DNA of 64,000 nucleotides from Linnemannia hyalina. Taxonomy: Eukaryota > Mortierellomycota > Mortierellomycetes > Mortierellales > Mortierellaceae. The DNA lies in assembly GCA_019671135.1 (NCBI GenBank), contig JAHRHY010000020.1:372001-436000 (forward strand), given 5' to 3'. Position 1 is the first letter of the stretch. Every line of letters begins with the position of its first letter. Of this stretch, positions 23,301-33,887 are shown one piece after another. The notes under the pieces were generated by a model. It searched no databases and was not told the origin of the DNA. It worked only from the letters and a program-made list of their open reading frames with translations. Made by a program: the position numbers and the translations under genes.

Positions 23301-26300
23301 CTTGCATACGATTCACACGCAATTTATTCTCACCCTATCATATTTCATCAAAAAAACAAAATTTCATTATCTTGCATTCCTCCCTCTCCGAGGAGAAAAA
23401 CAATGACTCGTGGGGGGAAAATGAGAGGGAAGATAGTTCGGGGTGTGGAAGAGGGAGCCATCTTCCTCTCCGATTTCCTTTTTTCTTCGTACAAGTCTTG
23501 AGTGCAGCACAAACAGAACGAATGAAAAATATGACGAACTTGAGACCGCAAAAAAAAAAGTAGGTAAACGGAAGGGGAGCACTTCTTGGGGAGAGAAGCA
23601 GATCCTTACTTGGAGACCATAGGACTACTTTTCCTGCATAGTGCGAAGCCAATGAAGGGAGGGAAAGGGAAGAAGGGATTGACACTATTGCTCTGACATG
23701 TTTTCGTTATTATGGTCAGGATTAGAAAAATCGACACAGCGAATGCCCCAAATGCAGAAAGGAATTGGGTCATCACCCTTTTCATTTCCACAATAATAAG
23801 TGCATAATCGCCATCAACGCTCCCAACACCGTGTGGACTACAAATAATGCAGTTGAAGGGGTGGTAAGGGGGCCACCCAAATGGAGGAGAGTAGCTAGAA
23901 CAAGAAACTACAAGATCCGATTTATCCACACGAACAGGAAGAGAGGGCGAAATGAAGCAAAAATAAAGCAATGGGAGAGTGATTCCAGTGTGGCTAGCGG
24001 GAGTTTTGGGGATTCGGTGGAAACGGTCCATCAAACAGAGACAAACGCAAAATAAGACGAGACGATTGTGTCTCTGTGGGTAATTGTGCCATGGTGAAGA
24101 AAAACGGAAGGAAATAATCGTGGCTGAAGACCCCTCTGACCTCACCGCCACAATTCTCTTTGTCAATTGAGGAAGGAAAAAAACAATCAGAAGGACGCGA
24201 AGGAAATCAACATTACGCCCGTACACAGCATGAGAAACAACCGACAGTTGTTGTAGTCCAAGCTAAAGAAGGAAGAAACAAAACTAGTTTCTCGATGATT
24301 TGCGCATTCCTTAGACTCGATCTGATCGCTTAGTTGCTCCGGGGAGTACGATATACTAGAAAAGATGACCAAATGGATAAACGAGGATAACAGCATTTTA
24401 GGATGTACAGTACACAAAGCAAAAACATGGCGAGCACGAAGTGACAGGGAAGTAAAAAGTCGATTAGGTTGCAAGGGAATGCTTACACTTCCTTTCTGTA
24501 ACCTTTAACCTCCTCGGTACTTTTGTTTTGCTCTGTATAAAGGAAGTTTGCCCCTTGTTCTCGTCATGTCAATGTTCCGCGAACAACGGTGGTGAAAAGT
24601 TGACAAGGGCATCAAACGCGATCGCTCACTATGGCTTCTAGGCATTAGTCGTCAACAGCAAACAGCCGCTTCGTCTTCCCTCCCCTACTTCTCCGAATCG
24701 CTGTTGTTACCTCTGACGTAAAGGCAAGGACTAACTTACTATTCGGTGCCATGACCGCCCATAACCTCCTTGTTCACTCTCTCCTAGCCACCAGTTCTCA
24801 ACCATCGGTGGTACCTCCAGACGTCGACTTTTATCTTCTTCTTTCTTTCTTCCCCTCGTTCCTCCCCCGACGTTTGATAGGAGTCACAGCCGGAGTCACA
24901 GCCGGAGCGGAAGAAGGAACCGACAAACAGGAGATCGGACAAACGGCGATTGAGAAGAGTAACAACAACGAACGATAGCCATGATACACTCACGCCTATC
25001 TGCATACGGACAGGCAGGCAGAGTAGGATTATGTATCAAGAACAGGACGTCTCAGTTGCGCCATTACCCCATTACCCCATTACAGCGGCGATGCATCTCC
25101 CTTTTTCCTCCTCCCATACCGTCGCTCCGTCGACTTGCTACCTCAAGATTATTCTCCTTCCCTCCCACTCAGTCGCAAAAAAACAGAGCACATGGTTGTA
25201 TCACTCGATGATTTGCCTTTTGTTGTCAGAGAAGCAACACTGCCCACACTAGCATCTTTTACTTTTTTTACTGCAGAAGCATGCGTGTCTGCCTCCCTCT
25301 GTCCCTCCTACTCCTTCCTGCAGCATTTTTTCCCGTGCATTCCTCTCTCCTTTTGCGCCTAAACAAAATGGGCAAAATAACCGACGATCTTAACTTCTCC
25401 CTCTTTTCTGCTCCTTCAACTCCATTCTGAAAATAGATGACAGCACGACAGGATAGACCACGCCGGATCTAATTCCTTTCATCCTCTTTCGGTCATCATT
25501 TCTCCGTCTCCTTTTGTCCTCGAAAATCTTTTGTCCTGCGGCCGCAGCCCGCCTCCTTACACCTCCCTTCAGCCACAGTGGGCGGAGTGAGCGGAGAGCC
25601 TATCGCGATCATAGTTTGCTTTTAATTGTTGTTCTTATTACATTGTTGGTTTTGTTTGTGTCTGTAGAAAACACGTACAGGACGAGCTGGACGCCCTTTT
25701 GCGACAAAAGAATCATTCTTTTACAACCAACACCAACCAGGGTTTGCTTTATTACTCAAGAAAAACAACAGCCTTGTGATAACGAAGATTGAAAAAGGAA
25801 GTGGGGTTCATGATGATGAAGCACTCTCGATTACTCCTCGGAGTTTTCGGTCAGAATGCCAACAAAAAGTAAAGGTGGCGGGACAAAGGACAAAGTGGGA
25901 CCGGCTTTATGAGTCTGTCGCGACAAGGGAGATGAGCGCCCTTCAAAAATCAGAAGCCGCTCCGGTCCTTACCCTACAGCCTGTATCGTATCAATTCACT
26001 CACTCTCACTCTCGCTCCTTCTGCTAGCCTTGGTTATGTTATTTTGCAAGTCGGGATTGGTGAGAGGTGAGGCAACCAAGAGGAAGTACTTCTTGGTTAA
26101 TTGCAATTTCCGTTCGGGGGGGGGGGGGGGGTGGGTCGTGTTTGAAGTGGAGTTTAATAGACGGAGTATGAGGGAGAGATAAGTGGCGGCTTGGGCGTAG
26201 GGCCAGATCGAGACCGGTGTGTAGCGGTTCGGCCTGTAGTTCGGGGCAAATAATAACGACAAACCGAAGAGCGTTTTTGATTCAAGTAACTGCAAATTGT

Positions 26301-26529
26301 GAAGATACAGAGGATGGTATTGGGGAGAGAAGCAACACCGAGGGTTTTTTTACTTCTTCGGCTTACCTTTGTTATTATCTTTTTTCTCGCGCACTTCTCT
26401 TTGAACAGCAGTCCTTCTTGTTTTCCTTTTTCGATCCTCAGTATCTGCCTCTAACACCAACAATACAGCTCCCTCACCATCGCAAGATCAGGCTCAACGG
26501 CTCAACAGCCTCATCCTTCTCTCCACTTT
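20313..26529. other. 6-kb gene-poor region
   Basis: No protein-coding gene that I can support. All long frames are low-complexity, begin at non-ATG codons or overlap on both strands. It includes (CAAT)n near 22005-22025, a CT-rich tract at 22760-22812, C10 at about 23268 and a G run at about 26117-26131. The large size next to a regulatory gene suggests extended upstream control or unrecognised non-coding transcripts. Confidence 0.5.
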
Positions 26530-27500
26530 TGATGGTACAACCCGCCGAGGACCGTCAGACCCACGGCATTCTTGACCTCTTGAGCTGCCCTTTCGAACTA
26601 TCGCCAGGCTTCCTCAAGGTTCCGTGCGAACCCTTGACCCCTGCAGTATGGTGTTCCGAGGCTCACCTGTCCCATCGTGTATCCTTGCTCAGCTGACCTG
26701 AGGAACCATTCGACAGCCTTGATGGAGCCCTAGGGGACACCGTCACCGTCCTTGTAGGGATTCCCAAGACTGAACTGGGCGCTCGTATAGCCTTGTTCGG
26801 CCGCCATCCGGTACCCCTCACTTGCCCTCACATCATCCTTAGGTACGCCCTCACCAAAAAGGTACATATCTCCAATATTACCTAGGGCCGGAGGGACGTT
26901 CTTCTCGGCCGCCTTCAGGCTCCAATTCATTATCCTGTCGAAGTTCATATCAGCACACCCTTCAGACTTGTAGGTCACCTCCGTCATGCACTCAGCCTCG
27001 ACCAACCCTCGCCCGGTCGCCTTCAACATCCACTTCAATAGTCGCCTATATTTTTTGTGGACTGCGTTCTTGCCTCTGGGGATCGACCTTGATATGCGCC
27101 ATGGCATTGCTTTGTTCCGCGGACGTGAGGTGGCATTCAAAGGGTGGGGCATCGTCTTGTGGCACGCCAAAACCTGAGTGGAAGAGGTATCCGATCTTGA
27201 GTTGGGCTTTTGCGTTGTTGTCTTGAGCAGCGACTTTTTGGTACCATTCCATGGCTAATCTGTAATCCTGTTCGACGCCTCCAGTGTTATCACAGTACAT
27301 GTCGCCTAGCTCCGCTTGTGCTACTGCAATGCCGGAATTGGCCTTGAGGATCATTTCGTCGAGATTGACGGCGAGCGTGGCGGGCGGTGTGGTGGAAGTG
27401 ATGTATGGTGGAGGGGATAGTGGTGGTGGGATGGAAGAGAGAGTGCCTCACTGAATGATGATGTGTTGATTGGTGTTGTCGTCGTAGTTGTTGATCCATC
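26530..27500 (-). pseudogene. Broken Sel1-repeat gene (4)
   Basis: On the minus strand Sel1 repeats can be followed from ATG 27354. They include VEQDYRLAMEWYQKVAAQ and HSGFGVPQDDA, then in another frame GEGVPKDDVRASEGYRMAAE. After a TAG, repeats with EWFLRSAEQGYT continue down to about 26530. Two frame changes and at least two in-frame stops are present. It lies 10 kb from the other Sel1 remnants and on the opposite strand. Confidence 0.7.
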
Positions 27501-27991
27501 TATCTATACGATTGTTTCTGTGAACTTTGTGATGGGCGAGTTCTCTTGGGTTATGTTGCAACTAAGGGAAAGGGAGTAAAAACGGTTGTTGAGGATGAAG
27601 ATGGGAGAGGTTGAGCTGTGGGTGTGGTTGCTGTTTGGCAAGTGAGTAGAAGGCAAAGAAGAAAAACGTGGCACAGCCTATTTTTTATTTCAGGTACGAT
27701 CACTGGCACAGTGACAAAAACGCCCGTCTGATCGACATTTCTTTTTCCCGCCGTGGACCCTGCGAAGGTGGATAAAAGATAAAGAGAAGGTTGGAAGAGA
27801 AGTAGAGAAGAAAAGAGGGACGGTTACTCTTGAGAGCAAAATGACATCGGTTGAACCTTTTTCCGACGTTGCTCATCGGCAAAAACTTTGGTCGTTGTTG
27901 TTTTCCTGATGTTCTTTCTTGGGCAACAAACACAAACATGCGGATAAAAAAAATGCAATAAAACTAATCGCACTCATATTAGTCAATGGGT
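27501..27991. other. Intergenic
   Basis: No gene recognised. It lies between the upstream side of the Sel1 remnant and the 3' end of the small-protein gene. Confidence 0.4.
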
Positions 27992-28648
27992 TTATTCATC
28001 GAGCAAGTAAGCCTTGAAAGCCTTAGGTCGAGCCGGAGAAGTGTTCAAATATTGTGCAAAGATAAACGGCAGGATGGCCTGGAAGACAAGGGTGATGCTA
28101 TCAGGATTGCCAATGTCGATTATCCTGGGCAATGACATGTCATCGGTTCCCATGATAGTCTCAGTTCTGTTTTCCTGATCTCTGGACCATCAATGCCAGC
28201 CTCGCTTGCTTTCACCAGTTAATTAATGTGGGAAGTATGGGGTCTGTTGTCAACGAGAAGAAAAGAGTTGTTTTAGTATTTCACACCACTGGAGTGATAT
28301 TCAACCACGGAGGTGATAGCTAATCCCGGAGGTGGCAAGTAATCACGGAGATGATGATTATTATAAATAATCACGGAGGTGGTAGTTGAGCAGCGACCAT
28401 CTGCCATGTGGTGATGTGGTCGCTAGCAGCACTTCGTTAAATATAAAGACGGGGTAAAATAGTAATAAAAACCCTGTACCGCAACAAATGCTTGTAGGGG
28501 TAGCAGACCTTGACCTCGCCGCCTTTGGGTCAGTTGCCGTTTCCGTGTGATGCTGCGAGGTATCTTTTGATGGCTGCGAGACAGACGGCAATACGAAAGA
28601 TCTAGCCGCCATCTTCCAAAGAAGACCCAAGGCGACTGTGTTGTACAT
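27992..28648 (-). CDS. Putative small membrane protein, two exons
   Basis: Exon 1 starts at ATG 28648 with a short hydrophobic/basic N-terminus (MYNTVALGLLWKMAARS). The last exon starts near 28183, after a TTAATTAAC branch-like site and a CAG. It reads through SITLVFQAILPFIFAQYL, a likely membrane helix, to a TAA at 27992-27994. The acceptor needs two carried bases; candidate donors after the GCGGCGAG string near 28525 supply that phase but are weak, so the exact splice is uncertain. The product would be roughly 100 residues. I do not recognise it. The helix-containing last exon is the best-supported part. Confidence 0.45.
28301..28388 (+). repeat. Imperfect CACGGAGGTG minisatellite
   Basis: About five degenerate copies of a 15-20 bp unit built on AATCACGGAGGTG, in the putative intron of the gene at 27992-28648. 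Confidence 0.65.
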
Positions 28649-29011
28649 GGTGTGTTGCTGTGGGACGTAGTGATGATAAGAAAGTAAGGAAGAAGTAAAG
28701 GAGAAGAAAAGGGTAAGGAAATACTATAAAATTGTACCCGAGTCTTCTTTCTTTTGGAGTTGCAAGGTACGGTTATGAATGACTATTGATTGCAAGTTGT
28801 GTGTCATGAGCATGCTGATTTGCCTCGTTTGTTGAAGCAACCTGTTGTCATTCTATCACACATCTCCCACTCTTTTTCGTGGTTCCTAGAAAAGTACGCT
28901 CTATGTGCAATCTCGCTTTCTGTTTTCAACATACAAAATGCATTCGGCATCTACAAGTTTCGCACTTTAGTTCCTTTTAATATACATGGTCGGGCGTGTG
29001 GGGAGAGTCAG
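28649..29011. other. Short intergenic gap
   Basis: Upstream DNA of the small-protein gene and 3' flank of IST1. Nothing else recognised. Confidence 0.4.
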
Positions 29012-30459
29012 TTAGGATCTCTTCTTCAATGCCTCGAAACGCCGGGTGAGAGCATCTAAATCCGGCAAACCATCGCTTTCGGTCGAAGGAGGCGAAGCAA
29101 GCGACGATAAATCGTCAGCTGAGCTCTTGCTGGGCTGAGTCGGTGGGGGGACTGCTTTGATTGGCACTGCTGGTTTTGAGACCGACTCTGACAAGTTCGA
29201 AAGATCGTTAAGAAGATCCATCCTATCGCTGTCCTGTTCCATGGGTTGAACCTAAGGCATTATTTTGTTAAAGCAGGTTCATATTAGCGTCAACGTTCCA
29301 AAAAAAAATTCCGAAGAAATTAAGACATTTCGCCACAACGGTTGTCAACAGTTCATACCTTGGCAGCTGGTTTTTGTTGTACGCGAGGACGTCCAGGTTG
29401 TTCGACGGAGTGATTGAGCGGGTCAATAAACTCGCCATCCATGCTCTACAAGAGTGTTTAACCAGTCATGTGGAATGAGGTGCGCAATGGTATGTTAGTA
29501 ACCATGCCTTCAGGTTCATAAAGTACCTCTCGATTGCCGTGCACAAGCAAAGTGTCTTGTGCCAGATACATACCCCAATTAGTTGATGATCCATCTCTGG
29601 GTCGGGCGACCAAGCAACTTTAAAGGTCCTTGCGATTTCTTCCAGATACCGGTTCACGAGATAAGGGTCTGGAGTTTGCACTTTCAGCTTTTGAATAATC
29701 TATTCAATTGGACAACAGTGACGAGGTATAGGTGAGTTCTCTCCACAACGACGCATCTTCCTTCTGCCGTTGTTTCATGGCAAAATCAAAGAAAGGTGCG
29801 TACCCTTGGGTTGACGGACTCATCTTTGTTCTCCATGGCGTTAGTCACAAAGTCTCGGCCAAACTTGGCTGCCAACTGATCCCTGACTAGCAAGAGTTCC
29901 TTGACTTCAGAGCGCGGTGCGGCATAAATGACCGTATTGACAGCTTCTGTAATGGCGGGGTCGCACGTTCTAGGTGAAGGAGGATATGGCAGCACCCAGT
30001 CAGACCAGTCAGACATGTCGTCGTTCACGCGATTTTGGATGCCTGGATAGAATGGCTTACGAGAAGTCGAAGACTTACTTCAATTGTTCCAACAGTCCAA
30101 AGCGCGCCAGAAGCAACTCACAATAGAGCTCGATAATCTCCAGTGCCTCACTGCTAAAGTCCTCGCGAATAATATGCTCCACCTGGTTTTGAGGGTAGTC
30201 AGCAAAGGAAGGTAGTGAGGAGAGACAGTCAACATTCAACGCGCATCAAGACATTTCCTTCCAAAAGCTGCGGTATTTGTATCAGCTGTGTCCGCCATGT
30301 GCGTACCCGAATGCGGGCGCTTTCTTCCTTGCCAATCTCGAGCAGCCTTGCGATTTCCTTCCGCTGTTGTTGGGCGAGCATGTTCTTCTTGTTTTGTAAC
30401 ATCTGGAGTCGGTTGACGGACAGCTTGAGCTGCACCTTTGCGCGAGTAGGGTTGAACAT
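29012..30459 (-). CDS. IST1: IST1-like ESCRT-III regulator of Vps4
   Basis: Six exons on the minus strand (30459-30307, 30182-30079, 29969-29804, 29699-29574, 29445-29359, 29251-29012) join in frame to 291 aa. The start MFNPTRAKVQLKLSVNRLQML and the following helices are the Ist1 domain. It has the ESCRT-III fold, binds Did2/CHMP1 and controls the AAA ATPase Vps4 on endosomes and at cytokinesis. The C-terminus LDALTRRFEALKK fits the MIM1 motif (LxxRxxxLK) that docks on the Vps4 MIT domain. A Pro/Ser-rich linker lies between. Exons 3 and 6 have standard acceptors; the second intron has a GTAAGT donor. It is transcribed divergently from RPN11. Confidence 0.9.
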
Positions 30460-30566
30460 AGTGAAGTCCTTGGCTGTTCCTGACTGGGTTGTATGAATGA
30501 AGAGTGCTGGTCGTGCGTTTTTCAGAGACCTATTTGGCGTTGATGCACATCGCACGTGACTATGAC

Positions 30567-30574
30567 TGACGTCA
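30567..30574. promoter_or_regulatory. CRE palindrome TGACGTCA
   Basis: A perfect bZIP (CREB/ATF-type) half-site palindrome in the shared promoter, 108 bp from the IST1 start and 260 bp from the RPN11 start. Confidence 0.5.
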
Positions 30575-30667
30575 CCCTCGACTCGACGCGCGTGGGCCTT
30601 TACTATGGAGAGTGATCACCTCTTCTTTCTTTTCTTCCAAATAACTCACATTCCTTGACCTGCTTAC

Positions 30668-30670
<3 letters not shown>

Positions 30671-30730
<60 letters not shown>
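30671..30730 (+). repeat. (TC)30 microsatellite in promoter
   Basis: Sixty bases of pure TC dinucleotide about 100 bp upstream of the RPN11 ATG. On the other strand it is a GAGA-type tract. Confidence 0.9.
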
Positions 30731-30733
<3 letters not shown>

Positions 30734-30833
30734 TACCACAACATCATCGACGTACCCGTTGCCAGCACCCGCCTATTGTCAACCTCCACCAACCAACCAG
30801 CACCACCAATTATAAACACTCACACACATACTA

Positions 30834-32224
<1,391 letters not shown>

Positions 32225-32396
32225 ACTGCACGTCAGATCGCTGCGGATAGCCTCTTGTTGGAGATCCCTCCGCTGTAGAAAGCTGCGAGAAGAATTAAAA
32301 AAAATTACAAGTCTATGCATTTTGCTTTTATTGTTGTCAAAGTTGGTGTTGACGTAATTCCGCCTTCTCCTCGTTGCCCAAGGGGTTGTATGATAT

Positions 32397-33393
32397 TCAA
32401 GCGGTAGCAATGAAGGCCTAGCAAAGAAAAATGAAAAGAGTCAGCATGTGGAAAAATGAACGAGTTGAAGTGTGTAAAGTAAAACATAGAAGACATAGAA
32501 CAATCAAGTAATAAAAATAATCGACATACGTTCTGGGCCTTCTGGACGAGCTCCTTGAACTCCTGGACCTCAGCCCAGCAGTCCAACGAGCGGTCCTGGT
32601 TTTTTCTGTAGCATTGAACAAGAGCATCTTGAGCCTTGGTGATCTCCTCAGGGAGGACCTTGACCTGTTTTGCAGGAGTCTTTCTCGCCAAATGCTCCAT
32701 CTCCTGCGCTGTCATGACAGCGTTGGCGTTTGTGCTGGACTTGTAATTGACAAAGGTTGAATCAATAGCGGCATCCTTCTCGGCCTGAATCTTGGCCAGC
32801 TCGGCTTGGACACGCTGACGGACCTCTCTCTCAATATCCTCGGGGCTTCCTGCGGCCGTCTATGGGGGACGGAAACAAAGTTTGCACCGATTTATATGTA
32901 TTAGCTTTTTCCATAGGGGTTTTCTCCTTTTCGTGTGAAACAAAAAGAAAAGGTAAACACTGTACCTGGCTGGCCGAGATCTGGTTAACGAACGCGGATG
33001 AGACCTGGATTAGAGTCACATGGAATGAAAAGAGGAGAGGACGAGAAAAAAAACACCTTTCTAATCAGCAACCTTTCCTTTCTCCATGCCCGCGAATTTC
33101 AAAGGGCTTGCTGTTCCTTTTCGCTTCCGAATCCTCTTCGCATCAGCTATTCTCTCCCTCCTTCGTTGGTGTTCTCAGAGATCATGGACTCCCGCTCCTG
33201 TTCTTGCTCCTGTTCATGCTCCTGCTCCAGTTCCTGTCCCTGAGGTGTCAAAAAAGAGCCCTTTATGGGTACGAAAACAAGTTCCCGAAGCGTCACCGCT
33301 GTTGAATGAGCAAATTACCCTGACGGGGACAGGGTCCTCCTCGTTGACAAAGACCATGGGTGGTGCGTCGCCCTTTGACTGTGAAGATCCCAT
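32397..33393 (-). CDS. MIC19: MICOS subunit Mic19 (CHCH protein)
   Basis: Exons 33393-33319, 33004-32966, 32859-32530 and 32417-32397 encode 154 aa. The N-terminus MGSSQSK is a good N-myristoylation signal (Gly2, Ser6), a known Mic19/CHCHD3 feature. A short conserved block follows, then a charged coiled coil (about residues 45-100), then a C-terminal CHCH-like helix pair with C-x10-C (CYRKNQDRSLDC). Mic19 sits in the mitochondrial intermembrane space and links Mic60 to outer-membrane partners at cristae junctions. The last exon is just seven codons including the stop. It shares its upstream region with HSP104. Confidence 0.85.
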
Positions 33394-33887
33394 GTTAAAA
33401 GAGTGGAGAGGTATAAGTGTGTGAGTGTGTGTGTGTGTTGGTCATGTCGGAACCACCCTACTACTGTTACTCAACCGATTAACTGTTCTCCGGAATATCA
33501 TTTAGGCCTGGAAATACTGCCCGAGTGGAAATAACGGATCCTGCCGTTTCGAGCACGAGCCAGATCAAGCGAGAATATTCCAGCCAAGCCACCCGTGAAA
33601 AATCATTCTGAATGATGTCAATGGTTTCAAGCGCGTGTACATGCCTATGCGCATAAAAGGAGTTCCACCCTCCGCCCTTCTAGTAACTTTTTTTCCTGCA
33701 AGTATCTACTATTCCTCTCGTTGTTCCATCTTTCCCACCAATACAAAACACCAACAGCGTTTCTTCTTCATTCTCCTCTTTCTCCTTCTTCATTCTTCTC
33801 TTTCTCCTTCTTCATTCTTCTCTTTCTCCTTCTTCCTCCTCCTTCTACATCTTCCACCGTCCACTCAACAATTCAGCACACATCATA
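33394..33887. promoter_or_regulatory. Shared divergent promoter of MIC19 and HSP104
   Basis: 494 bp. It holds a heat-shock element at 33572-33581 and a TATA-like CATAAAAG at about 33650-33658. A CTTCTT/TTCTCC pyrimidine-rich leader (33760-33850) precedes the HSP104 ATG. Confidence 0.6.
33572..33581 (+). promoter_or_regulatory. Heat-shock element AGAATATTCC
   Basis: Inverted GAA/TTC pentamers in Hsf1 spacing (nGAAnnTTCn), about 310 bp upstream of the HSP104 start. TTCTGAA at about 33608 may be a degenerate partial site. Confidence 0.55.

Larger units (their letters stand above)
30460..30833. promoter_or_regulatory. Shared divergent promoter of IST1 and RPN11
   Basis: 374 bp between two start codons. 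It holds an E-box CACGTG (30553-30558), a perfect CRE-type TGACGTCA (30567-30574) and a 60-bp (TC)n tract. No TATA box stands out near either gene. Confidence 0.6.

Noticed and set aside
23606..24226. 206-codon minus-strand frame with hydrophobic stretches
   Set aside because: No family resemblance, overlapping open frames on the other strand, and no splice-supported neighbours.
30671..30730. CRISPR-like or structured repeat
   Set aside because: It is a simple TC dinucleotide run with no spacers. No CRISPR array exists in the window, as expected for a eukaryote.
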